NCBI RefSeq assembly: GCF_003968755.1
Contig: NZ_RYDL01000004.1
Span: forward strand, 1 to 64,000
Source of the DNA: Flavobacterium sp. RSP15
GTDB lineage: Bacteria > Bacteroidota > Bacteroidia > Flavobacteriales > Flavobacteriaceae
Reading direction: 5' to 3'
Length of the DNA: 64,000 nt
The translations under genes were made by a program, and so were the position numbers. Below are positions 52,690 through 61,280 of the stretch, one piece after another. Positions within the stretch are counted from its first letter, which is position 1, and every line of letters starts with the position of its first letter. Under the pieces are notes generated by a model, which searched no databases, was not told where the DNA came from, and saw only the letters and a program-made list of their open reading frames with translations.

Positions 52690-55686
52690 TTAATCAATAA
52701 TCGCTTCATAAATTACCCTTTGGATATCTTCCCGAATATTTTCTTTCGATAATCTATTTTCACTTGCAATTGGGAAAGTTCTATTAGATAAAAACACATA
52801 AACAATTTGCGTTTCAGGATCAGCCCAAGCCATTGTACCTGTATAACCAGTGTGACCAAAACTCGTCATTGAAGCACAACCGCACGTAGGTCCTACAGCA
52901 CCTAATTGTGGTTTATCAAAGCCCACTCCTCTCCTATTTCCGGCGGCACAAAAATAGCACGTATTGAAATCATCAAATGTTTTTTCAGAAAAATATTGCC
53001 GGTTTCCATAATTTCCTTTTTGTAAATAAAGTTCCATTATTTTAGCCACATCCATAGCATTCGAAAAAACACCTGCGTGACCTGAAACCCCACCTTCTAA
53101 AGCAGCGGACAAATCATTGACATACCCTTGTAAAAGTTGACGACGGAAATAGGTATCTGTTTCCGTTGGCGGAATTCTGTTTTTATCAAATTTAGTCAAT
53201 GGATTGAAACTTGAATTGTTCATCCCGAGTGAACGATAGAAATTTTCTTGAATTAAAACATCTAATGGTTTACCCGTTGTCTTTTCTAAATAATCCTTCA
53301 GAATCATAAAAGTAAGATCACTGTATTTGTATTCTTTTTTTAATGACAGTTTACTCTCAACAATCATTTTCATAATTGTGTCACTAAAATCATTTCGTAT
53401 AAAAAGACTGTCTCCTAGTTTTTTCGAAAACTGCTCTTCAGCAATTTTTCTAAAATAAACATCAGAAGGAGATTGCGATTTATTCATTGTAGCCTTGTAA
53501 AATGGTATTCCTGCTGCTAAACCTGCATAATGCGACAATAAATCCTTGAAATTAATATTTGCCTTATTGGAATCTTTAAAAATAGGAGACATTGATCCTA
53601 ATGTTGTTTCCAAATTTATTTTTTGCTGATCGTATTGCTGCATCACATTAGGCAATGTAGCTATAATTTTCGTTAATGAGGCAACATCATAAATATCGGA
53701 GTCTTGCACTTTAATCGTTCTATCATACGTATGATGACCGAATGATTTTTGATAAATAACTTTTCCTTTTCTGGCTACCAATACCTGAATTCCAGGGGTC
53801 ATTTTAGCGTCAATTGCCTTAGTAGCAATACTGTCAATTTTTGATAAAATCGTTGAATTCATCCCAACATTTTCTGGCGTTGTGAATCCCAGCCGATTCA
53901 ATTTTTCTGTTGGCAAACCATCATTTACATTAAAACTAGTATTAATAGAAACCGGTAGTTTCCCTTTGGCTTCAATAGCCCCAAAAATTAGTTCTGCCGA
54001 AACGACCTGTGCAACTGCACTATTTTGATAAGAAACAACTAAACCTTCAATATCTTCAAAATTTATAATTGGTAATAAAGCGTATGGTTTTGCAAAAACA
54101 TCCAGAATTACAGTATTATTTTGGGCTAGAAATTTAATTTTTGCCAACTCATCCAATCTTAGATCATGATTACTAAAAGCAACATCTGATTTGTGATAAC
54201 CAATGATTACGGTTGTAAAAGGGTGTAATTTCACCTGAAGACTATCCAAATTCACATCTGAAATCACAGTTACTTCAGTGTATTTTTTTAAAGTTGAAAC
54301 AAAAACATCATTGTTGTCATCTCCCATTTTTACATAAGCGATTTTTTGTTTGTCCAAATTTTTAATCGGCAAAACAGCAGCCGTGTTTTTTAGAACGGTA
54401 ATTGCATTTTCATACAACTCATAGTGTAAAGCTTCATTTTCAACTGAATTCAAATCGGTGTATAAATTTTCAGTGGCAATTGGTTTAAAATTATTCAAAT
54501 TCGCTTTGTACTTGAATTTCAGAATTTTTTTTACAGAAAAAGCCAAACGTTCCTCAGTAAATAACTTTAGAGAATACGCAAGTTTAAATTTCTCAATAGC
54601 TGCAGGTACATTTTCAGGAAACAGCAGCACGTCATTACCGGCTATAAAAGCTTCAAAATTGATTTCACTGGGTAATTTAAATTCGCTTACACTTTTCATA
54701 TTCAAAGCATCTGTAAAAATAAGTCCTTTGAAACCCAATTCTTTCTGAAGAATATCAGTAACCACATTATAGGAAATTGAGGAAGGAAAATCAGGTCTTG
54801 GTTCTATGCTGGGAACGTCTAAATGGGCTACCATAACGGACGAAAGTCCTTCATGAAACATTTTTTTGTAAGGATAAAACGCTAAGTCTTGTAATTGTTC
54901 TTTTGAGGAATTTATGGTCGGTAATTTTTTATGAGAATCCGTATCCGTATCGCCATGTCCCGGAAAATGCTTTCCTGTTGAAAATATGCCTTGACTTTGC
55001 ACCCCTTTCATCAAAGCTATAGCATGTGCTGTAACCTTAAATTTATCTTCGCCAAAAGAACGAAAACCTATGATAGGATTTTTAGGATTGGAGTTGATAT
55101 CAAGAATTGGAGCAAAATTAAATTGCAATCCCAATCGCTTGCTTTGTTGTCCTATTTGAACACCTACTTTCTCCAATAATTTCATGTCTTGGATGGCTCC
55201 AAGAGTCATATTCCAGGGATAACTGTAGGTAGAGTCCAATCGCATGCCCAAACCCCATTCCGCATCACTACCAATAAACAATGGAGTTTTTGACTTGGAT
55301 TGAAAACGGTTGGTTAATTTTGCCTGACGAACAGGTCCACCTTGAAAGAAAATTAATCCTCCAATTTTATGATCTGTTATGAGTGTATCAATAGCTTTAA
55401 TATGCGCCGAATCTTTATTGGAATAAGCGGCAACCATAAACAATTGTCCAAATTTTTCCTCTAAAGTCATTGCACTGTAAACACTATCAACCCATTTGTT
55501 GCCTTGAGGAGACAACTCAAAAAGTGTGGGCGTATTACTTAAAGCAATACTGTCTAAATTTTCAATTTTGGACGGAATGTTGGTTACAATTACTTTATTC
55601 TTATTTGTTTTTGTACCAACACAACCAACAGCAATAAAAAGAAATAAGACATAAAAAAAACTATTTCTGATGCTTATCTTTTTCAT
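52690..55686 (-). CDS. GH3 hexosaminidase / serine hydrolase fusion lipoprotein
   Basis: I start at ATG 55686 (998 aa), which gives a clean lipoprotein signal with lipobox AVGC (Cys22); a longer start 22 codons earlier would bury it. Residues ~55-400 are a GH3 N-terminal domain of the NagZ type (STGKHFPGHGDTDTDSHKKL, FTDALNMKSV with the nucleophile Asp). A second domain (~410-590) follows. Residues ~610-990 are a beta-lactamase-like serine hydrolase: SLTK (S-x-x-K), YSD in KYSDLTFMILK, and HTGYTG. GH3 NagZ cleaves GlcNAc-anhydroMurNAc in cell-wall recycling. The serine hydrolase half may be an esterase or peptidase. It is a cell-envelope enzyme, and the fusion is known in Bacteroidota. A small conserved gene lies 13 bases upstream. 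Confidence 0.9.
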   Translation of the reverse strand: MKKISIRNSFFYVLFLFIAVGCVGTKTNKNKVIVTNIPSKIENLDSIALSNTPTLFELSPQGNKWVDSVYSAMTLEEKFGQLFMVAAYSNKDSAHIKAIDTLITDHKIGGLIFFQGGPVRQAKLTNRFQSKSKTPLFIGSDAEWGLGMRLDSTYSYPWNMTLGAIQDMKLLEKVGVQIGQQSKRLGLQFNFAPILDINSNPKNPIIGFRSFGEDKFKVTAHAIALMKGVQSQGIFSTGKHFPGHGDTDTDSHKKLPTINSSKEQLQDLAFYPYKKMFHEGLSSVMVAHLDVPSIEPRPDFPSSISYNVVTDILQKELGFKGLIFTDALNMKSVSEFKLPSEINFEAFIAGNDVLLFPENVPAAIEKFKLAYSLKLFTEERLAFSVKKILKFKYKANLNNFKPIATENLYTDLNSVENEALHYELYENAITVLKNTAAVLPIKNLDKQKIAYVKMGDDNNDVFVSTLKKYTEVTVISDVNLDSLQVKLHPFTTVIIGYHKSDVAFSNHDLRLDELAKIKFLAQNNTVILDVFAKPYALLPIINFEDIEGLVVSYQNSAVAQVVSAELIFGAIEAKGKLPVSINTSFNVNDGLPTEKLNRLGFTTPENVGMNSTILSKIDSIATKAIDAKMTPGIQVLVARKGKVIYQKSFGHHTYDRTIKVQDSDIYDVASLTKIIATLPNVMQQYDQQKINLETTLGSMSPIFKDSNKANINFKDLLSHYAGLAAGIPFYKATMNKSQSPSDVYFRKIAEEQFSKKLGDSLFIRNDFSDTIMKMIVESKLSLKKEYKYSDLTFMILKDYLEKTTGKPLDVLIQENFYRSLGMNNSSFNPLTKFDKNRIPPTETDTYFRRQLLQGYVNDLSAALEGGVSGHAGVFSNAMDVAKIMELYLQKGNYGNRQYFSEKTFDDFNTCYFCAAGNRRGVGFDKPQLGAVGPTCGCASMTSFGHTGYTGTMAWADPETQIVYVFLSNRTFPIASENRLSKENIREDIQRVIYEAIID

Positions 55687-55699
55687 CTGACTATTTTGT

Positions 55700-56182
55700 T
55701 TAAAAAAAACGACTGTGCCAGCTATCAATGGCAGGAACTTCCCAGGATTCATTGTATTCTTCTATATTATTAACTAAATTATTGAAAACGATGGTATTTT
55801 CAGTAACCGCTTTATCTTTTACCATTTTCTTGAAATCAATCAACGGCTTGTGTGCTATATGTTCACCAAGTTTGAAGGTAACGTTCATTTTATCCAATAA
55901 ATCTACGGTATATTTTTGTTCTAAATTTTGAATAAATTCTACAGAGGAATCTATAGAGCATCCTGTTGCAGCTTGTACATCCTGATTTACGGCAATAATG
56001 ATAAACCGGTTGTATTTTAATTGGTACGAGGATTCTAGACTAGTACCATGCGCAGCCCAACCTTCCAGAAAAGATTGCAAGGCGCTTTCTATTTCAGAAA
56101 ATTCGGCATCCGAAAATTTTCTGTTTGATTGATAAATCCAGATTTTAGATTCTTCGGGTAAATTTTCAAATGGAACGTACAT
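55700..56182 (-). CDS. conserved protein, often mislabelled ABC transporter ATPase
   Basis: A 160-aa soluble protein with no Walker A or Walker B, so a transport ATPase label, which I remember for this family, is not supported. It reads MYVPFENLPEESKIWIYQSN, SFLEGWAAHGTSLESSYQ, FIIIAVNQDVQAATGCSIDSS and GEHIAHKPLIDFKKM. The central VNQDVQAATGCSID motif is highly conserved in Flavobacteria. Function unknown. It lies 13 bases upstream of the GH3 fusion gene and just downstream of the Fe-S pair, all in one direction. Confidence 0.7.
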   Translation of the reverse strand: MYVPFENLPEESKIWIYQSNRKFSDAEFSEIESALQSFLEGWAAHGTSLESSYQLKYNRFIIIAVNQDVQAATGCSIDSSVEFIQNLEQKYTVDLLDKMNVTFKLGEHIAHKPLIDFKKMVKDKAVTENTIVFNNLVNNIEEYNESWEVPAIDSWHSRFF

Positions 56183-56272
56183 ACGATTTTAGATTTGTGA
56201 TTTTAGATTGTAGATTTATGAAGTTAGGTGTAATAAATTATAGACCATTGCTGATTACTAAAACACTGAATA

Positions 56273-57064
56273 CTAAAGATCCTGCGCATTAGCAATTAGT
56301 TCCGCAATATCCATCACTTTTACTTCGCCTTCTTTTTCTTTGTTTTTAATACCGTCCGTCATCATGGTATTACAAAAAGGACAGCCTGCGGCAATAATTT
56401 CTGGTTTTGTTTCTAATGCCTCCTCGGTTCTTTCTATATTGACTTCCTTATTTCCAGGTTCAGCATCTTTAAACATTTGGGCTCCACCTGCACCGCAACA
56501 TAAACCGTTAGCTTTAGAACGCTTCATTTCAACTAATTCAGCATCCAATTTAAGAATCAATTCTCTTGGTGCTTCATATACATTATTGGCTCTTCCTAAA
56601 TAACAAGGATCGTGAAAAGTAATTCGTTTACCCTTGAATTGTCCACCTTCAATGGTCAGTCTTCCGTCATCTAACAAGGATTTCAAGAACTCCGTGTGGT
56701 GAACCACTTCGTATTTTCCGCCTAATTCCGGATATTCATTTTTTAGTGTATTGAAACAATGTGGACAAGCGGTAACAATTTTTTTAGCTTCGTATGCATT
56801 CAAAACCTCAATATTCATCATGGCCTGCATTTGAAACAAAAACTCATTACCAGCTCTTTTGGCAGGATCACCTGTACAGCTTTCTTCAGTACCTAAAACG
56901 GCAAAAGGAACATTAGCCCGATTTAAAATCCGAACAAAAGCCTTCGTTATTTTCTTCGCTCTATCGTCAAAACTTCCTGCACAACCCACCCAAAATAAAA
57001 CTTCTGGTTGTTTCCCTTGAGCTAACATTTCGGCCATGGTAGGCACTATTAAATTCTCTGACAT
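56273..57064 (-). CDS. cysteine-rich (CCG) Fe-S oxidoreductase subunit
   Basis: A 263-aa protein with two CCG domains of the HdrB/GlpC type: VLFWVGCAGSFDDRA ... ACPHCFNTLKNEY, and HDPCYLGRANNVYE ... NGLCCGAGGAQMF ... AAGCPFCNTMM. Such domains bind an unusual 4Fe-4S cluster and act as electron-transfer or disulphide-handling units. It has no signal peptide. Its partner with classic 4Fe-4S motifs lies 111 bases upstream on the same strand. The electron donor and acceptor cannot be read; relation to LutA or to heterodisulphide reductase is only at domain level. Confidence 0.85.
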   Translation of the reverse strand: MSENLIVPTMAEMLAQGKQPEVLFWVGCAGSFDDRAKKITKAFVRILNRANVPFAVLGTEESCTGDPAKRAGNEFLFQMQAMMNIEVLNAYEAKKIVTACPHCFNTLKNEYPELGGKYEVVHHTEFLKSLLDDGRLTIEGGQFKGKRITFHDPCYLGRANNVYEAPRELILKLDAELVEMKRSKANGLCCGAGGAQMFKDAEPGNKEVNIERTEEALETKPEIIAAGCPFCNTMMTDGIKNKEKEGEVKVMDIAELIANAQDL

Positions 57065-57069
57065 ACTAT

Positions 57070-57165
57070 CTTGTTGATTCGGTTACTTGCTTATTTGGTT
57101 AATGACAAAATCTTCATTTGTAAATCGGTTATTCGATAAACAAATAACCAATTAAACAGTGACGC
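57070..57165. repeat. AT-rich GGTTA-family repeat, third copy
   Basis: The gap between the two Fe-S genes has TCGGTTACTTGCTTATTTGG and TTAATG, then AAATCGGTTATTCG and AAACAAATAACCAATTAAAC. It shares the TATTTGGTTAA / TAACCAAT pairing with the hairpin at 17141-17190, though less perfectly. Confidence 0.5.
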
Positions 57166-57175
57166 GATTTAACGC

Positions 57176-58507
57176 CTATTCGTTTTTCCAATTCAATCGG
57201 TCTTGCTGATTGTATTGCCATGGCGCACCGTTATTCTCTATATTAGTCATCATGGCGTTTATTGGCATTGGTGCCGCACTTTGTTCCATTACTAAATAGC
57301 GACGCATATCCATAATAATTGAAAGCGGGCTAATGTTTACAGGACATTCTTCCACGCACGCATTACAAGAAGTGCATGCCCAAAGCTCTTCTGCTGTGAT
57401 GTAATCGTTTAATAATGTTTTGTTGTCCGGAATAAAAACACCTTTATTGGCATCAATATTTCTTCCTACTTCTTCCATTCGATCTCTGGTATCCATCATA
57501 ATTTTACGTGGAGACAATTTTTTTCCTGTAATATTGGCTGGACAAGCTGACGTACAACGACCACATTCCGTACAGGTATACGCATTCAATAATTGAACCC
57601 AGTTTAAGTCCTGAATATCACTGGCACCAAATTTACTTGGAACCGCATTCTCATCCACTGGTGCTGCCGCAAAAGGATCAGCATTAGGATCCATCATTAA
57701 CTTCACTTCTTTAGTAACGGATTCTAAATTATCAAATTGTCCTTGTAGATTTAGATTTGCAAAATACGTATTTGGGAATGCTAACAGAATGTGTAAATGT
57801 TTTGAAAAATACAAGTAATTCATAAAAATTAAAATACCCACAATATGCAACCACCAGACTATCTCTGAAAGCAACATTACCAATTCATTTGACATTCCGT
57901 TAAAGATAGGTTCAATAAATTGACTGATCGGAAACCAACCGGCTTTTATAAAATGAGAAAAACCTCCGGGGACATTTTGTAAATGCAAATCAGAAGCGTT
58001 CATCAATAAAAATAATGTCATAAGAACCACCTCAAAATACAAGATATAGTTTGCATCATTTTTTGGCCAGCCTTTTAAATCTGAGCTTACAAATCTTTTC
58101 AATTTGATGGCATTTCTTCTGCTCCAAAAAGCAAAAACTGCTACTAAAACTAAAAAAGCTAAAATTTCGAAAGAAGCAATCAGCACATCATACGTAGTTC
58201 CTAAAAAAGCAAAAACACGATGTGTCCCAAAAAGTCCGTCGATAATAATTTCTAGCAATTCAATATTTATAATTATAAAACCCACATAGACAATAATATG
58301 CAATGCTCCAGCGATAGGTTTTTTGACCATTTTTGATTGACCAAGAGCTATCATGGCCATATTAATCCAGCGCGCTTTTGGATTATCAAAGCGATTTACA
58401 TCCGTTCCAAGATTGATATTTCGTCTGATTTTTTTAACACTGTTGAAAAAATAACCAAAACCAATTACCAATATAACGGCAAATAAAATGTTGTCTAAGT
58501 AGCTCAT
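57176..58507 (-). CDS. membrane 4Fe-4S dicluster protein (HdrC/NarI-like)
   Basis: A 443-aa protein. About five to six hydrophobic helices occupy residues ~1-250 (VILVIGFGYFF, AGALHIIVYVGFIIINIELL, FEILAFLVLVAVFAFW, ELVMLLSEIVWWLHIVGI), similar to the haem-binding NarI-type membrane part. Residues ~310-410 carry two 4Fe-4S motifs, CTECGRCTSACP and CTSCNACVEECP. It can connect the quinone pool with the CCG subunit downstream. The gene ends 111 bases before that subunit, and mlaD lies 5 bases upstream, so transcription as one unit is likely. The overall reaction is unknown. Confidence 0.85.
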   Translation of the reverse strand: MSYLDNILFAVILVIGFGYFFNSVKKIRRNINLGTDVNRFDNPKARWINMAMIALGQSKMVKKPIAGALHIIVYVGFIIINIELLEIIIDGLFGTHRVFAFLGTTYDVLIASFEILAFLVLVAVFAFWSRRNAIKLKRFVSSDLKGWPKNDANYILYFEVVLMTLFLLMNASDLHLQNVPGGFSHFIKAGWFPISQFIEPIFNGMSNELVMLLSEIVWWLHIVGILIFMNYLYFSKHLHILLAFPNTYFANLNLQGQFDNLESVTKEVKLMMDPNADPFAAAPVDENAVPSKFGASDIQDLNWVQLLNAYTCTECGRCTSACPANITGKKLSPRKIMMDTRDRMEEVGRNIDANKGVFIPDNKTLLNDYITAEELWACTSCNACVEECPVNISPLSIIMDMRRYLVMEQSAAPMPINAMMTNIENNGAPWQYNQQDRLNWKNE

Positions 58508-58512
58508 AATTG

Positions 58513-59478
58513 CTATTTTATTTCATTAGATATAGAATCATTTACAGGACCTACATACGGTTTATTTTTCTTTCCAAATAAAGAAATATTGACATATCGA
58601 GTGGGATAAAGTCTAATATCTTGCAATAATAATTCTAATTCTTTTGTGGCGTTTTTTATGTTTTGGTAGAAAGCCTCGTCGTTTAGCAATTTACCCATAG
58701 AACCTTTCCCAGATTCTAAACCACTCATAATACCATCAACTCTTCCTAGAGTTGCATTGAGATTTTTTACCGTTTTTCCAAGATCGGCTTTATTCAAGGA
58801 ATCTGATATTTTAGAAAAATTACCCGATATTTTAGAAAAATTGCTAACGACTCCGTTGATTTGTGCTCTATTCGTTTCTAATAAAGTATTGACATTTAAG
58901 GACACTTTATGAAATTGTTCAATGGTTTTGCTCAATTCAGCTAGAGTGAGTTTTAAATCCTGCTGCCCTTTTTGATCCAGAACGTTATTAAAACCGGAAA
59001 TTAATTTATCCGTGCTTAATAATAGTTTTTCTAGTTTTTCCTGAAGAGGTGCTAATTGATCGCCTACTTTATCAGTAAGTCCTAATTGCACTCCGCCTTG
59101 CAATTTCTGACCATCAAGTGCCAGGCTTTTATCTTTAAAATTAGGGGTAATTGCAATTTGTTTTCCTCCAATAAATCCTGGCTCATAAATAGAAGCCCTA
59201 CTGGATTTAGAAATAGGAAAATCAGTTTTCAATTGCAATTCAACTAATAATAGTCCTGTGTTTTCATTTATGGTAATACTATTTACTTTACCAACCACCA
59301 AACCGTTCAGGGTAACAGGTGAGGATGTGGCTAGGCCTTCAACACTTTTATATTCTACATAAAATGTTTTATAATTTGTGAAAAGATCTCTTCCTTTCAA
59401 AAAACTATAGCCCCAAATAAATAATAAAATAGAGGCAATTACTAAGATAGCCGTTTTAATTTCTCGTGTTATTTTCAA
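58513..59478 (-). CDS. MlaD/MCE-family protein
   Basis: A 321-aa protein with one N-terminal membrane helix (residues ~11-28, ILVIASILLFIWGYSFL) and an MCE domain (~35-115; YVEYKSVEGLATSSPVTLNG, VVGKVNSITINENTGLL, ARSSIYEPGFIGGKQIAI-like). The rest is mostly long helix, typical of MCE proteins that hold lipids. It faces the periplasm and belongs to lipid transport between the membranes. mlaE and mlaF are not adjacent in this window. It is only 5 bases from the membrane Fe-S gene. Confidence 0.85.
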   Translation of the reverse strand: MKITREIKTAILVIASILLFIWGYSFLKGRDLFTNYKTFYVEYKSVEGLATSSPVTLNGLVVGKVNSITINENTGLLLVELQLKTDFPISKSSRASIYEPGFIGGKQIAITPNFKDKSLALDGQKLQGGVQLGLTDKVGDQLAPLQEKLEKLLLSTDKLISGFNNVLDQKGQQDLKLTLAELSKTIEQFHKVSLNVNTLLETNRAQINGVVSNFSKISGNFSKISDSLNKADLGKTVKNLNATLGRVDGIMSGLESGKGSMGKLLNDEAFYQNIKNATKELELLLQDIRLYPTRYVNISLFGKKNKPYVGPVNDSISNEIK

Positions 59479-60039
59479 AATTCAAATATTTTTTACAAAT
59501 TTAATGTAAAATATTTTAAGTTGTGGTTATTATTTAAGAGCTTATTCCACACTTATTTTTTCTCCAACATTAAATGCAATTAAGTGTCCGGACGTATCTT
59601 TTTAGGTTTAACCATATCGATTTTTTTTGCTAAATAATAATCTGATATTTAGATTTATAGCTAATACTAATGATCCTGTCATCAGCCAACAGTAGAAGCG
59701 CTTCAGACACTTTGAAATTAGATACGTAAAATTTTCTATTTTATAAAACCCGTTATAGTTTTACTAATACATTATTTTGCGATGAACTTCTTGAACATCG
59801 TACGCATTTTTAGATCTGTTTTTTTAACTTTAATATTGTCGTAAGCGCATTTGCTTTTCAACAAAACTATTGTGCAAATTTACTGGGTTTTTACCGCCGT
59901 GACCGCATTAAAATAAAATAAATCGGTCTGAGAAAAAAAGTTCAACAAGACCAACAAAAATTCTTTTAGAATTGCGAATTTGCTCGTATTATTTTCGAAA
60001 TAAAACTTATTTTTTTAATCAATACTACTGTAGCACTTG
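59479..60039. other. non-coding gap with a gene-tail remnant
   Basis: About 560 bases between mlaD and the amidase gene. Only the 59542-59601 piece resembles coding sequence. On the minus strand TAAATTTG at 59496-59503 is a likely -7 motif for mlaD. The remaining 59602-60039 holds no gene that I recognise. Confidence 0.5.
59542..59601 (-). pseudogene. remnant of an amidase C-terminus
   Basis: The minus strand reads KDTSGHLIAFNVGEKISVE before a TAA stop at 59542. The intact amidase at 60040 ends GYDTAFLIAFKNGEKISIQ and a few more residues. About 11 of 19 residues agree, and the DNA shares CTTATTTTTTCTCCA. Just upstream the frame hits stops. I read it as the leftover end of a second copy of this tail. 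Confidence 0.5.
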
Positions 60040-61197
60040 TTATTTAATCGCTTCTTGAATGCTTATTTTTTCTCCATTTTTAAAAGCGATCAAAAAAGCA
60101 GTATCATATCCTTTCTCTTTTGCCTCTGTTAATTGCTTTCTTGCTTCATCGTAATCCGTTGTTTCTCCATACATATATTTGTATACTCTATTTTCATAGG
60201 CAACAGAGATATTTTTTAATCCTTTAAAATTTCTAGGCAGGAGCGCTACTTTTTTGATACTAGCCAAAAGTTGCACTTTGAATGAGATTTTAGTATTATC
60301 GATTGCTTTTTTAGTTTCAATAACTTGAAGGTTTGTTTTTGATTTTAAAGGCGTTGCAGTATCCTTAACTTGTTTTTCAATAATTTTTTGCGAAGGCTTT
60401 ACTTCAAATGCTTCCGATTCTCCACTTCCAAAATATTCTTTTTTATAATCGATTATGGCTCCTGCAATGGCTTTGGCAATTTCGTTCTGGCCTTCTTCTG
60501 AATTCAATCTATTTCCTTCAGTCGGATTAGAAATAAACCCCATTTCTATCAATACTCGTGGCATGTAGGCTTTATGAAGCACCATAAATGGCGCTTGTTT
60601 AACTCCTCCTCCACGTATTTTTTTTCCTAAATCTGCAAAAGCATCTTCTACCTTACTGGCCAGTGAGATACTGTTGTCTAAATATTCTTCCTGCATCAAG
60701 GTCATCCCAATCATAGTTTCCGGAGAGTTTGGATCAAATCCTTCATATTTTTGTTTGTAATCTTTTTCTAGAGTAATTACAGAATTCTCTTTTTTAGCCG
60801 CTTCTAGGTTAGAGGCTATTTTACTTAAACCCATCACGTAGGTTTCTGTGCCATCGGCAGCGGTATTTCTGTTGGCATTACAATGAATTGACACAAAAAT
60901 ATTAGCATTAAATCTGTTAGCAATATTGGCTCTTTCAATTAAGTCAATAAAAACATCTGTTTTTCGTGTAAAATTCACATCAATTTGTGGAGTAGCTTCT
61001 AATAACTTACCAACTTTTAGAACGACAGCCAAAGCTATGTTTTTTTCTATTCGTCCTTCATATACAGCACCAAAATCATGATCGCCATGCCCCGCATCAA
61101 GTGTTACCTTAAAAACATTAGATTGACAAAAGGCTGATAGCGATACTACCGTCATCAAAAAAGTTATTATAATTTTAATTTTATAGGTGTTGTGCAT
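60040..61197 (-). CDS. N-acetylmuramoyl-L-alanine amidase
   Basis: A 385-aa secreted enzyme. The signal peptide is ~1-25 (ending SAFCQ). Residues ~28-240 are the Amidase_3 domain with LDAGHGDHDFGAVYEG (zinc ligand His, then Glu in GRIEKNIAL), the second His in VSIHCNANR and the catalytic Glu in VLIEMGFISN. Residues ~250-300 are a linker, and ~305-385 a SPOR-like domain (FKVQLLASIKKVALLP). It cuts the amide bond between MurNAc and the stem peptide in the periplasm, mainly at division. A short gene remnant lies downstream. Confidence 0.92.
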   Translation of the reverse strand: MHNTYKIKIIITFLMTVVSLSAFCQSNVFKVTLDAGHGDHDFGAVYEGRIEKNIALAVVLKVGKLLEATPQIDVNFTRKTDVFIDLIERANIANRFNANIFVSIHCNANRNTAADGTETYVMGLSKIASNLEAAKKENSVITLEKDYKQKYEGFDPNSPETMIGMTLMQEEYLDNSISLASKVEDAFADLGKKIRGGGVKQAPFMVLHKAYMPRVLIEMGFISNPTEGNRLNSEEGQNEIAKAIAGAIIDYKKEYFGSGESEAFEVKPSQKIIEKQVKDTATPLKSKTNLQVIETKKAIDNTKISFKVQLLASIKKVALLPRNFKGLKNISVAYENRVYKYMYGETTDYDEARKQLTEAKEKGYDTAFLIAFKNGEKISIQEAIK

Positions 61198-61280
61198 AAA
61201 GCTATAAGTTAATTTAATTAGAAGACTAAGGGTATAAATTTATTTATTTGACTATTTTTGACAAAAATTTATATGTAAGT

